Assembly: GCA_023213395.1 (NCBI GenBank)
Contig: CM041465.1
Location: 233,561,741-233,625,740 of the forward strand
Source: Cycas panzhihuaensis
Lineage: Eukaryota; Cycadophyta
DNA length: 64,000 nt
Reading direction: 5' to 3'
Part shown: in pieces, positions 44,640-56,805 of the stretch
How positions within the stretch are numbered: the first letter of the stretch is position 1
Layout of the letters: each line of letters starts with the position of its first letter
Position numbers and translations under genes: made by a program
The notes under the pieces: model-generated
Databases searched by the model: none
What the model was told of the DNA's origin: nothing
What the model saw: the letters and a program-made list of their open reading frames with translations, nothing else

Positions 44640-45860
44640 TTGGCAATGTACTTTTTGTGCCAAGTTTAAAAAAGAACCTTCTCTTTGTCTTCCAGATAAG
44701 AAAGAAAAAGTTGAGGACCATATTTGATGAAGAAGGATATTGTTACATTTTAGACATGAAGAACAATGGTGTTGTAATTGCAAAAGGAATAGAAAGCAAT
44801 GATATGCACAAACTACTTTTTAATCCTATCATTGCCATTAAGGATGTGAAAGCATACATTGCTTCAAATATTGATAATAACAAACTATGGCATTTGAAGT
44901 ATGAGCACATCTCTTCAGATAGACTAGAACAGTTGCATAATTCAGAAATGGTTGATGGACTTCCAAATATTGTTTTTCATCATTTTGTTTGCAAAAGTTG
45001 TTTGTTTGGGAAACAACATCACCTTCCCTTAAAAAAAAAAATGAATGACAAGCCAAAGATAAACTATAATTAATACACACTAATTTGTGTGGGCCCCTTA
45101 CTTCCTGCTCAATCAACGGTGTTCGATATTTTTTAACATTAATTGATGACTTTCTAGAAAAGTTTGGATTTATTTTCGCTATACTAAATCTAAAGTTTTT
45201 GAAAAGTTCAAAAAATTCAAGGCAGAAGTCAAACTGGAATGCGAATCAAAGATAAAATGCATCAGGTCAAATGGAGGAGGAGAATATATCTCAAAGGAGT
45301 TTCTGAATTTCTGTAAAGCACACGGAATAAGAAGGTAGTTCAAAACCCTTTATACACCATAGTCCAATGGAGTTGTTGAACGAAAAAACAGAACAATCAT
45401 GGAGATGGCTCATAACATGATCCGAGACAGGCAAATTTCAAAGACTCACTGGGTAAAAGTAGTAAGTATAGTCGGTTATCTCATAAATCGAAGTCCAACA
45501 AAGGCGTTAGAACAAATTACTCCAGAAGAAGCTTGGATTGGGTGTAAACTAGATGTAAGTAATTTAAAAATTTTCAGTTGTCAAGCATTTGTTCACATAC
45601 CAGACAAAAAGAGGCCCAAACTTGATTTTAAAAGTATAGAATGTATAATGATAGGCTATAGTAGGAATTCAAAAGTCTATAAGTGTATAGATCCAAAAAC
45701 AAATAAGATCTATATTAGTAGAGATGTTATTTTCAATGAAAAGGATATCATAGAAAATACATCAATCCATCAAGAAATTGAAGAACAACCAAAGAGGATA
45801 TTTCAAGAAGATAGAAGAAATCTTAGGAGCGACCTCCGAAGATACAGAAATCGATGATGC
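44640..45860 (+). pseudogene. copia-B integrase
   Basis: Pre-integrase zinc region ('LWHLKYEHISSDRLEQL', 'CLFGKQHHLPL'), then a decayed core with 'NGGGEYISKEF' near 45272 and 'SNGVVERKNRTIMEMAH' near 45365-45413. The 45399-45857 frame keeps 'NRSPTKALEQITPEEAWIG' and 'IECIMIGYSRNSKVYKCIDP'. The first catalytic Asp is lost in a broken stretch around 45070. Confidence 0.88.
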
Positions 45861-46059
45861 TGAAGAATTAGAAGGGCACCATTGTCTCATGAAAGCTCAA
45901 ACGCTGAAGAGAAAGAATCATCCTCAGAAAACTCAATCATTGAAGAGGGAAGAAAAAAGGATATCAAAATAGTATCTTAAAACAATTGAAGAAGGGAAAG
46001 AAGATCTGTTTACACATAGAATGAGAAGCCAAAGGCATTAAGCATTGTCAAGCAATATA

Positions 46060-47580
46060 AAACCACAGTCCTTTGAAGAAGCAAAGGGACATGAAGAATG
46101 GCAAACTGCTATGGATGTGAAGATGGAGTCAATCTCTAAAAATCAGACGTGGTAATTGGTCAATCTACCTGTCAGTAAGCCTGTTGTCAATTGCAAATGG
46201 GTATACAAAATAAAGGAAAGTGTTGATGGTAAAATAGAAAAGTATAAGGCTAGACTAGTAGCCAAGGGTTATACCCAGACAACTGGAATAGACTACGAAG
46301 AAACGCTCTCACCAGTAGCTAAATTGGATACTGTGAGAATAATAATTGCTTTAGCAGCTCAACACAAATGGAAAATCTACCAGTTGGACGTAAAGAGTGC
46401 CTTTCTAAATGGAGAGCTCGAAGAAGAAGTCTACATGAGACAACCAGAAGGGTATGTTCAAAATGACTAAGAAAACCTTGTGTGCAAACTAAAAAGGCAC
46501 TATATGGGCTAAAGCAAGCTCCAAGAGCTTGGTATGTCAAATTGAACAAATACTTCACTCAGAATGATTTTCTCAGATGCAACTCAGACTCTAGTTTATA
46601 TGCAAAGAAAAGGCAAAGGCTCATCACAATAATTGTGGTTTATGTGGATGATATGATTCTCACAGGAAGCGACATAGAGTCAATAGCAAATATAAAAGTT
46701 CAATTGGAAAAAGACTTTAAGATGATAGACTTAGGACTTCTATGTTATTATCTGGAAATAGAAGTCAATTAGAAGGAAGACTCAATCACCTTATATCAAA
46801 GCAAATACATCAAAAATCTTCTGACTAAATTCAGAATGGAAGACATCAACAACTATGCAACCCCCATGGAAACAATTACGATCTAACTCCATCTGAAAGG
46901 GAAATTGTAATTGATGCAAACTATACATGCAACTAATTGGAAGCTTGATATATCTCATTGCAACTAGACCTGATATCTCATATTCTGTGGGTCTAGTCTC
47001 TAAATATGTGTAAGATCCGAAGGTGAGACATTGAAAAGCTGCAAAGAGAATACTTAGATGTCTAAAGGGAATAACTAATCTAAAGCTCACTTATCCAAAA
47101 ATGAAATCAAACAAGTTAATTGGACTTTGTGATTCAGGTTGGACAGGAGATAAAGAAAAGAGGAGATCAAAAAGTGGATATTGCTTCTTTCTTGGACCAA
47201 CAACTATCTCTTGGAGCAATAAATAACAACCAACAATCACTCTTTCATCCACTGTAGTAGAATACAAGTAGCAGTTAGTGCCTCGTGAAGCAATCTGGTT
47301 GAGACTACCTCTGTCAGGTCTAGATCAACAACAATAAGGATCAACAACTCTATTTTGCGATAATCAGAATGCCATCAAATTAACAAAAAACCCAGTACTT
47401 CATATACGAACAAAACACATTGAAGTATATCATCATTTCATATGGAAAAAGGTGCAGAACAAGGAAATTGACCTGGCATACTGTCCAACAAATGAACAGG
47501 TTGCAGATATTTTAACAAAACTACTCAGCAAAGGCGAATTTCAAGTCCTTAGAGATAAAATAGGATTGAATAGATAAAAC
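46060..47580 (+). pseudogene. copia-B reverse transcriptase and RNase H
   Basis: RT spans 46156-46770: '[20 protein letters not shown]', '[18 protein letters not shown]', 'ALYGLKQAPRAWY' and an intact YVDDMILTGSD box near 46639-46670. A stop at 46468 and a shift just after it separate the halves. RNase H pieces ('LIGSLIYLIATRPDISYSVG', '[13 protein letters not shown]', 'FCDNQNAIKLTKNP') run to 47580 in broken frames. Confidence 0.9.
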
Positions 47581-47592
47581 ATTAATAACGGG

Positions 47593-47782
47593 TGTTAAGG
47601 TATAATGTTTTATCTAGGATTAGTTGAGGTTAATGTAATAACCCCTCTTTATGTAGCTTAGACAAGTGTCCAACACATGTCAGTAAGACACATTGCGGTT
47701 ACAATTTCTCAATGTATATTTAAGGAGAACATCTTTCATAATAAAGATCAGTCATTCTTCAATCTGTGTCTAAATTCTAACA
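47593..47782 (+). repeat. copia-B 3' LTR
   Basis: 190 bp, tgttaaggtataatg to ttctaaca. A degraded purine tract (taataacggg) precedes it. Confidence 0.92.
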
Positions 47783-47787
47783 GACGG

Positions 47788-49018
47788 TGAATTGCTCACT
47801 AACAAATGATTCAACATGAGTATAACTCTAAGTTACTAGAAACACCCCCTAAGGGGTTGTTTCTCATTTCAGAATGTCAAAATGGCTTGGAAATGCGAAA
47901 TTTGCCTGAAAACATTTCTAGGCCGTTTCTAGCATGTAGAGGTTTTTTCGGCAGCTCCTCAATGTTACACCAGCATTTCATAGGGCCCACATCCAACTTA
48001 AGTTATTTTTATTTTATTATGTTTTGATATTTTTTTAAATTGTTTTATGCGATTTTGTGTTTTTAATGTTTTGAAAATTGAAAACATAAATCAGAAAACA
48101 AAAACAAAAACGAAAAAAAAAAAAGACCACTCACTTAAACAAAAATAAGAAAGGGCAAATCCAAACTAACTTCATTAAATTTGAAGTTAACCACTTAGCT
48201 TCAAATTTAGTGAATGTAACTACATTAAATTTTAAGTTAACCCCTTAACTTCAAGTTTAGTGAAGGGAATTGTTTCACTTCAAATCTAGTGAAGGGAAGT
48301 TTCCCTTCAAATTCAAACAGTTGTGGGTAGGGGAAACCTTAACAATCACTCATGAATGGAAAGTGTATGGATGTTTCTGCGTTTCCAGGATTTTTTGAAA
48401 CTGGCTTTTCTGTGTTTTCCCGTTTTCATGTTTCAAGCTACTCAAGTATAGCTTGAATGAAATGATCACAATGGTGTTTTCATTAGTCTGTGAAGGAATA
48501 GTGGAATTTATTGGATGGACTGATGGAAGAAACAAATGATTAGGTGCTGCACCTCAGACAAGCACTTGCATCAGGCTTGATTGGTCAAAGACTTATTCAG
48601 CAGATCCTTATATAACTTGTTGATATTTTCCTTAAGCTTAATTGAGGGCCATTGTACATCTTTGTTTTTTCACATCTTAGTGATTTTGGTGATGCACTAT
48701 CCATATTTCTGATGTATAGCCATGCACCACATGTAGAGGGCCAAATTTTGCTGATCTGATGTAATTGTGTATTATGTATACTATATTCTTTGTCTTCAAA
48801 TATGAAAATGCTGAAATATTTTCAAAGAACCTTTGAAGCATCTTGACTGTTTTGGCAATGATGAACGTTGCATTACTTTCACCTAAGTTCTCTACAAAAT
48901 TTTATGAATAAGGACGTTGTTATTGTTTATTATGGTGCTCCATACAGGCAGAACATTTGGGCTTTCTCAAGTGAGAGAGAATCCTAGTGCCTATAAAACA
49001 TTGTGTTTGCTGGTTCAG
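47788..49018. other. Sequence left of the first visible villin exon, probably intronic
   Basis: No villin exon or other domain was recognised here. It ends in a good splice acceptor (tgtttgctggttcag at 49004-49018). If the gene is intact, this is the 3' part of an intron that also holds copia-B and possibly more of the window (inference). Confidence 0.5.
48167..48290. repeat. 50-bp tandem repeat with internal palindromes
   Basis: Two units (48167-48216, 48217-48266) plus a partial third. Each has forms of 'cattaaatttgaagttaac' and 'cttcaaatttagtgaa', which are near reverse complements of each other, so the units can fold. Confidence 0.7.
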
Positions 49019-52000
49019 GTGGCAGCATCCTTGGATTCTACCTGTTGCTTTTTGATGCAAACTGGAACATCACATTTCATGTGGCATGGGAACTCTACAA
49101 CAATTGAGCAACAAGTGGTAGCAGCCAGAATTGCAGAGTTTTTGAAAGTGAGTTTCTGAAGCAGCCATAGCTTCATGACTTCTGTGTTTCTTTAATCACC
49201 AACTTCTTGTCAACTGCATGTTTGTCCATCTTTATCTAACTACTGCTGATGTACAAATTGGGTTGTACCAAAGATGCTATGTCTGGGCTAATTATTTTGT
49301 TGAATACTGATGGGAGCAAGCTTTAGTGCTTCATAAGTGCTGGCACTTGGTAAATTGCTTGTGAGCTGATTTTGAGCTTTATGATGGGAGTTGCAACTTA
49401 TTTTCATTCCCTTTCCAGCCTGGTATTAGTTTAAAAGCTGTGAAGGAAGGGACAGAACCGGCAGCTTTTTGGAATGCATTGGGTGGGAGGCAGAGTTATG
49501 TAAGCCAGAGAGGAGGACAAGAGCCTGGCAGAGATGTTCATTTGTATGCTTGCTTATTTGAGAAAGGTCAGTTTTTGAGTTGTCTCTACTGAAGGCTACT
49601 TTTGGACATTACTCTCGTCCATGTGTGTATCATTTTGTTTCATAAATCACTTCTTCTTGTCTGCTGCAAAATGTAATGCAAGAATTGTTGACTTTCTCCT
49701 GCCATTTCTGATTAAGATTCAGTAGTTACCTTTCTATGAATCTTAGTGCTTTGAACAGCTTGGTGCAATTGAAATTTATAAGCATCAAAGAAACTGACAT
49801 TTGCTTCTCTTTCATTGTGTGGTGCTCAAAACATTCCAGGCACATTGAAGGTATGGTTTGGATCCAGCCTGACCTAAGAACTTGGAGTCTCTGTTCTTGC
49901 AGTTTGAAAAGCCCACGCTTGTTTCCTCTAGATATCAGAAAAGCCCACACTTGTTTCACCATTTTGTCCATAGTTTACTTGATCAATATTGTTTGATTAT
50001 TGGCAGCTTACAGAAGTCTTCAATTTCACTCAAGATGACTTATTAACAGAGGATATCATGATACTGGATACCAACAATGAAGTTTTTGTATGGGTTGGTC
50101 AACATGTAGATGCAAAAGTGAAGCAGCAAGCTTTTGAGATTGGCCAGGTAGAGATGCTTTGCCAATAACAATGGGTAACCTGAAAGATTTGAGTTTCCAT
50201 GTTTAAGTGTGCCTCCCTAATTAAAGTCAGGTTGTTCTAGAGATTCAAGTCTTCCAGCCTCAGTAACAGGATTAATTCCTGTGGAGTCAGACCACTTCCA
50301 AACACAACACTACAGATACCCCACTGCTATAGGCAGATGTACTTGAGGGAACTCTCTACCTCCTTGTGATGTTTGTCTAAACATGGTTGGCTAAATGTTT
50401 GTATTATATATTGCAGAAATACATGGAGCGTGCAGCCCTGTTGGAAGGATTATCTCTAGATACTCCACTTTACAGAGTCAATGAAGGAAATGAACCAACA
50501 TTCTTTACAAGGTTTTTCAGATGGGATCCTGCCAAGGCTGTGGTAAGTATTCTTAACAAACCTTTTCCCTATTGTTCAGGTGATGTTCATTTACTTGATC
50601 CAACTCAGATGCCCCTTGCATAGCCACAAATTTGTTATGCTATCAAAGCTAGTAGATTTTCGTAGAGACTGATTTTATGCTTTTCTGCCGTGCTTAGAAG
50701 TAGCATCTCTCTTCCCATTACAGAGTTCTGGAGCCTTCATAGAATGCCAGCTACTTTGTAAATCGTGTACGAGTCAATAAGAAGTCCTTTCTATTTGTCA
50801 TTCTAGAATTGCTACCATGCACATGCTATTTGATGTTGAGAATTGTACTAGAATGGGATACAATTTTCTATCTTCTGAAAGAAAGATGTGATTTTTTTGA
50901 TCTGTTTTTTGAGCACACTGCAGGTTCAAGGGAATTCGTTTGAAAAGAAACTTGCCATTCTCCAAGGAATGCCTGTTCAACCTGTTGAGGTCAGAAGTAT
51001 AATAATGTACATGATTTTCTTTTGCTCTGGTTAATGGTATTTATTGAAGGAAACCCACCTTGTGTGTCCCTACAGAAATTGAGAAACCGGGTTTATAAGG
51101 GTGATGTTGGATCCACTGAAAGTCCAAAGCAGGTTTCTGAGAATTCTAATGGTCTAAAAAGAGGTGTCTCTACGCAGAGAGCAGCTGCACTGGCTTCTCT
51201 GTCTTCTGCTTTTAATTCAAGCAATGGAGGCAAAGGTGTGACTAGAGCATCCAGAGCAGCATCTACACCTACCCTGAAGCAGTCCTCTCAAAGAGCAACT
51301 GCAGTTGCAGCACTATCTACGGCTTTGAGTGTTGAACCAAAAGGCTCTTTACCTTTAAATCCACTTGCACCAGCTGCGCTGGTTGATGATAAAGAGACTT
51401 CTGTAACAGTGTTAGGTAGGTGGACTGAATTGGATGTTTTATTTTATTTTCATTTTCTTGGTTTCATAAAGTCTGAACAGCGAGGAGGATAAATATATGA
51501 TATGGGTGCATGAGCCCACAGTATTCTAGAAAATAACCAGATTATCTTTTGCATCTGTACAAAAGCAGCAGAGGTTGAAACAAGCATTGCAGCAAGTGCT
51601 GAATCTGAGTTGTCGCTTAAGCAAGAGGAGTCAGCTACAGTGGATGGCACTGAAGTAAAAGCAGCAGCAGCTACAGAAGATGACACAAAAGTAAAAGAAG
51701 AATCAGTTCCAGATGGTAATGGGGAGAATGAAGCCAAGGCAGAGGAAAATGGAGTTTCTGGCACTTACAGCTATGAGCGTGTGAAATCTAAATCCACAAA
51801 TCCAGCCCCAGGAATTGATCCCAAAAGAAGAGAGGCAAATTCCTTCAGAATCATTTCAAATCCATTTTTCTTTTAACTGTTCAGTTCATGCTTTAAATTG
51901 TTCATTGTTGAAATAATTAAATTGCATTTATTGACTAATTCAGGGCTCTTTTCTTGCAGTCCTACTTAAGCCCTGAGGAGTTCCAGAAGATTTTAAGGAT

Positions 52001-52073
52001 GGACAAGAATAAATTCTATGAGCAACCAAAGTGGAAGCAGGATAGGCAAAAGAAGGCTGTTGATCTATTTTAA
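49019..52073 (+). CDS. Villin, C-terminal nine exons (actin-bundling protein), partial
   Basis: Villins bind, bundle and cap actin filaments in the plant cytoplasm. Exons read: 49019-49147, 49419-49566, 49840-49850, 50007-50147, 50417-50542, 50924-50989, 51076-51415, 51566-51834 (start could be 51569 or 51572) and 51960-52073, stop TAA. All junctions keep frame. Together about 447 residues: end of gelsolin repeat 5 ('[20 protein letters not shown]'), repeat 6 ('[19 protein letters not shown]', '[17 protein letters not shown]', '[12 protein letters not shown]'), the low-complexity linker with two plant-villin repeats ('[16 protein letters not shown]', '[14 protein letters not shown]'), and the headpiece ('[12 protein letters not shown]', '[14 protein letters not shown]'). 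Plant villins are about 900-970 residues, so roughly half is here; repeats 1-4 and most of 5 were not found upstream. Which villin paralogue it is cannot be said. Confidence 0.93.
49840..49850 (+). other. 11-nt villin microexon
   Basis: gcacattgaag between an acceptor (acattccag) and a donor (gtatgg). It completes the codon split at 49566 and restores phase, giving Gly-Thr-Leu-Lys where villins have a short lysine-containing link between two repeat-6 segments. Without it the downstream exon would be out of frame by two bases. Confidence 0.8.
51835..51959 (+). other. Villin GC-AG intron
   Basis: The last intron starts gcaaat after ...agag and ends ttcttgcag. No GT donor near the exon end preserves the conserved 'KRRE / SYLSPEEF' junction; a GC donor at 51835 does so exactly, in phase 0. 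GC-AG introns are a known minor class spliced by the major spliceosome. Confidence 0.75.
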
Positions 52074-54540
52074 GTGCCACGATTGTCACTTTTATTCATT
52101 TGTCCTTATTGGAATTTTTGAATGAATTTTGATTCTTTGGAAGGGTGTAAGTTTTGTAGTAGTATGAAGGGTGGCATTCGAGTCAGGGTTCCTATAGCCT
52201 AAAATGGCTGATTGCATCACCAGCCAGTTTTTGAATTGTATACTAGTTGTCTTTCTAGGGTTCTCTTGAAGCACATAAGGGGCCAATATTTTCCCTTGCC
52301 CTCACATTTTTATTTTCATTCCATATTTTGTGTGCATGTGTACCTAAAATTTGAGGCTTCACAATCAGTTTGTCAGAAGGAACTGTTTATAGCTCTCTAA
52401 TCATTTTGGGTAAGACTTCTCCCTCATTTATTAATGCTGGCAAGTAAAACACGTTTTACAACCCTTTTTCCAGGAATTAAACCTGTGAGACGCCTGCAAT
52501 GTTTGATTTAATTTGTATCCAAGTATGTGGGGTTGCCAAAATGTTAATCTTGTTTGAAGAGGCTCGGATACGTAATATGGATTATGAGCATGGGAGGTGA
52601 TAATGGAACTGCATCTCTGTTGTGAAGAACTATTGTTTTAGTTCTTGGTTTTGCAATATGAAAAGCTGTCATGTTTACAGGTTGTGTTTTAACATTTCAT
52701 TCATTCTTTTTGGAGAGAAATATTAATGTTGTACAATGCTGAGGCTCAAAATTATTGTTCAATTGAATGATGTTGGGGATGAGCAGGTAAGGTTGATTCT
52801 CCATGATTGCTACATGTATCTATGTAATCACCCTGTGTCCTTCCAGTTATTGCTACACAGCATTAGATTAATAGACAGGCGATCTTGAGCCCTCGGTTAT
52901 AAGAGTTTTATATTAAAGTAGACCCCAGCTTATAGTTGGCCTAGGTGGGTAGAGTTTCCAGTCCTACCCATGCCATATTGATAGTTGCATTCAAACCAGT
53001 GGATTATGCATTGGCATTTTGAAATAATTCAGGGGAGCCGATGAACGGTGACCAAACGCATTGAACAGAACATAGCCACTAACCAGGGATGTGGAAGCCA
53101 ATATACCCATTCTCAATCGCCACTAACCTCCTTTTAACATATCAATAGTTGAATGCGCTCTTGTTTACTAATGTTACAGCTTGTTTATTACTCACCTCCT
53201 CATTTAGCTTCCTGAGTTTACTGGGTTTTTATGTAGATTTATTCTATCATTATCTTGTTACTCTGTCTACATTAGTTATTTTGTTTGATTCCATTAAATA
53301 TTGATTTCATTATTCTAGTTAGCCCTCATTATTAATAGTAATTTATTTATTAAAGTTGTGATTACCTAGGGAACAATCATTCCATTGGTTCCGCTCAATT
53401 GCTTAGAAGCAAATCTCTTGTAAGTTAACTTGTTATCTAGTCATTCTTCTCAATAGTGGCTAATAGATATTTAATTCATATTTTAAAGTCAACCACTTTC
53501 GAATTGAAAGAACACAATTCTTTTTCAAGCCCATTAAGTGGTAGATTATTAATTAGATATGTCGTCTTTTCTTAATAATCGATTTATTACCACTTGTTAA
53601 TTGTCGCTATCATTAGTTGTTAGTTAGTCAACACCTCATTATTAATAATACTTATCATTGCCGTAGGAAATCTATTTCTTAATTCATCATGTCAAATCTT
53701 GAAAGTAGAGGTTGTTTCGTTTATTCTTATTCAACTAAAACCTAGGCATAAGGTCAATCCCAACTTCCATGATTTTCTTCTATCCCAATGTAGTTACTCA
53801 TTCCTATCTTCAACAAATCCATATAAAAACCCTCCACACATAAAATTTAAATTTGATAGTAATTAGAAAACCATTAGAAAAACATACTTGTGCAAATTAG
53901 AGAAACACATACAAACCTAATTGTAATTGTCCTAGATTCATTGGTTGTTGTAATTTAAGCCCTAGCCTTCATTTTGGGCAAGGTGGCAAGAGACACAGAA
54001 CAAGTATATAAAATCATAGAAGTTGATAGCCACTTTAGGAAAACGATATTTGAAGCAATAGTATACATCGAAAATCTAAGATTGAGTGAATCCCTATAAG
54101 ATATATCGACACAACTACGATTGATGATAGATCTCTCATCTTGATCCTAAAATATAGGTAGTATACAACAAAAGGATAGCATAGACCTTTCAAAAAATTA
54201 CAAAATCCAAGAAGTAGCATAGACATAAAGAGAAACTCTCAAGAAGGGCCTTATTGTAAAATAAGAGAAAGTACTAAAGAGAGAGAAAAAACCAATATAG
54301 TTATGTATCCCTCGACCAAAGACATGAACAAACTAATTATAAGATATCTGAATTGCTACAAAAAACTTTCAATAAAGAACCAATGGCCAATTCCATTTAA
54401 TTGTTACTTTTAATGGTAAGCCATCTAAACACACAAGAAAAAAAATTAAAATTAAAATAAGTTACGTAATGTTTCAATAAGAAACAAGGTTCTCATAAAC
54501 TCAAATTTTGGATTCAATAAATGGAATAATACTTTAAATT
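52074..54540. other. Villin 3' UTR and downstream intergenic DNA
   Basis: The first several hundred bases after the stop are T-rich and likely 3' UTR; possible attaaa-type signal near 52476, but the cleavage site cannot be fixed. Beyond about 52800 the sequence is AT-rich with no recognised gene or transposon. Confidence 0.5.
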
Positions 54541-54559
54541 AATGAAAATCTAAAGAACG

Positions 54560-56090
54560 AGAAAGTTCCTTTAGCTACTTTGCACTTGGATGGTATTGCT
54601 TATGAATGGTGTCAATATTTGGAATGAACTAGTTTTACGAATCAAACTTCTTTTAGAATAATTTTGTTAAGTTGTTTATAGAATAGTTTCAAATCATAAC
54701 AAATATAGATTGCTATTGAGAGTTAAGAAAATTAAAGCAAATCAGTCCAATAGAAAAATGTAATGAGATTTTCTCTAGATTAGCATATTTTGTGAGTGAT
54801 ATTTTTATGAATAGACAAATTTAGTTATATATTGATGGCCTTTCCATAAACATCTAAGTAGATGTTCAAATTGTTGCTTCATAAAGCTTAAACAAAGTTA
54901 TGAGTTTAACCTACAACTTTGAAAAGAATGTCAATACTCTATGCAAGTTAAAGCAAAGCATCTACACTCTCTTGTTGCACGAGAAAACAAAGGTAAAATC
55001 TTAGGTATCGAGGGATATGGTAAACAAATAACAAGGGATATTGATTTTAGGAGACCAACATTATAATGATCTAAAATAGAAGAAGGAAAACTTATTGGAA
55101 CTAGTAGAAGAAACTAAGAGTGATGAGATCAATTTAGAGTCTTTACAAGAAACTCCAAAAACACATAAACATGCCATTTTAATGTCCATTGACCACATGA
55201 CTATTAAAATGTCTTCCTTGGTAATGTTGGGGTTGATAAAGCCCAACACACTTGAGTTGGGAGGATATATTAAGAAGGATTTGGTAACAATCGTAATTGA
55301 TCTAGAGAGCACCCATAATTTCATAGACCAATTTGTAGTCCAATCCTTAAAGTTGTTTCCAACTAGGATACCCAGGTTCCAAGTAAGTGTTGGTGGTAGG
55401 CTAAAAATGTCAGGCAAAGGCAAACTTAAATTAGAAATTAAAGATACAACCTTGAATAAAAACTTCTATGTCATAGATGTAAGCAAAGCAGACATAGTCC
55501 TAGGCTGCTAGTGGTTGTGACTGCTTAGAACCATTAGAATGGATTTCAATATATTTTTCATGCAATATAATCGAGGAGGAAAACAAATTGCATTGCAAGG
55601 AGAACAACTTGTGGAAACAAAGATAGTGTTATCATATCAAATAGAAAAATTCATGTGTAAAAGATATAATGGTATGGTAGCCAAATTGTTTCTTCCTATA
55701 AGTGGAAGTAGAGGAGGAAACGAAGACAGAAGCACAAATGCAAGAGATAATAGAAAAATATGAGGAAGTTTTCCAAGTTCAATTCTTAGGGTTATTTCTT
55801 GATCATTAAATGGAATACATAATTGAATTAGAACATGGCAAAAACCTTATACTGGTTAAACCTTACAAATATTTACATCACTATAGAAATGAGATAGAAA
55901 AAATAGTACTGGACTTATTAAACCATGGGGCAATAGTACCTAGTAAAAGGCCATTTGTAGTGCCATTTATCTTAGTAAGGAAAAAAGACAACACATTTCA
56001 TATGTGCATTGATTATCATGCCTTTAACAAAGCCACAATAAAACATTATCTTGAAATTCTAGACTTCAACACTTAATTACCTCTCCATAG
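54560..56090 (+). pseudogene. Ty3/gypsy fragment (gag, protease, start of RT), plus strand
   Basis: Gag trace 'VPLATLHLDGIAYEWCQYLE' near 54568-54627. Protease at 55095-55511: 'IKKDLVTIVIDLESTHNFID' where the D-S-G active site has become D-L-E, then 'KADIVLGC' with the following W retained after a stop. RT N-terminus at 55810-56076: 'LLNHGAIVPSKRPFVVPFIL', 'RKKDNTFHMCIDYHAFNKAT'. The sequence stops before the RT palm motifs, so the element is truncated near 56090. No LTR seen. Confidence 0.75.
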
Positions 56091-56460
56091 GTAATTTAGG
56101 TATGTATTCATGTTCTTCATTTAATTTGGTTTTATCTAAATTTATATGAGTACTAACATTTTGCTTCTTATTATGGTGATGGGTGTATGTGTTATTTTGG
56201 CCTATGATGAGTCATTATGTGATTATAATTAATTCAAGCACTCTAGCCCAAACAACTAAACAAACTCCTCCAATGATCCTTGAATCCTTTTGGAATATTT
56301 TTGTCATTTTTTTTTCCCACTTAGACTCACTTATTAACTTTTTTGACTTCATTATGGCCTTCAAAATCTCACTTAGGGCCCCACTTATTTCTTCTTTTTC
56401 TTATTTCTTTCATAATCGTATTTTAAACAAAAATGCAAGAGTTCTCTAATATATGGCGTC

Positions 56461-56805
56461 CATGCAGGGACAACAAGTCAATGTTTTAGTTATAACTCTC
56501 TCTATTGATGTCCAAAGTGCACGAAATTTTGAAGAGAAGAAGGATAATTATTATTAGGTGTATTTATCCCCAAAATTTTGAATTAATTGGAGGTTTTTAG
56601 GTAGGCTAAATATAGGCCAGTTCAACCATTAACTACTTAGCATGCATATAGGGACAACAACTCTATTGATATTTAAATTGCGTGAAATTTCGAGAGAAAA
56701 TTAATTATTATTAAGTACATTTATTACCAAAGTTTTGGATTAATTGGAAGTCTTTAGGTGACGTAAATAGAAATTTGTTCACCTGTTAGCTACATGTAGT
56801 GACTA
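56461..56805. repeat. Degenerate tandem duplication of about 180 bp
   Basis: 56461-56640 and 56641-56805 share 'gggacaacaa', 'cgaaatttt.ga.agaa', 'aattattatta', 'ttt.gaattaattgga.gt' in the same order. Old and divergent; no coding content. Confidence 0.6.

Larger units (their letters stand above)
42592..47782 (+). mobile_element. Decayed Ty1/copia retrotransposon (copia-B), same family as copia-A
   Basis: 5.19 kb with LTRs of 191 and 190 bp, PBS after the 5' LTR, and gag, protease, integrase, RT, RNase H in copia order. Proteins align closely with copia-A. LTRs differ at about 17 positions plus one indel, so it is older than copia-A. Flanking 5-mers aaggg (42587-42591) and gacgg (47783-47787) match at 3 of 5, a decayed target duplication; the continuation on the right recurs intact at 42212, which supports the junction. 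Confidence 0.93.

Noticed and set aside
48914-48988. Possible extra villin exon just before 49019
   Set aside because: The short open stretch does not resemble gelsolin repeat 5 and lacks matching splice sites.
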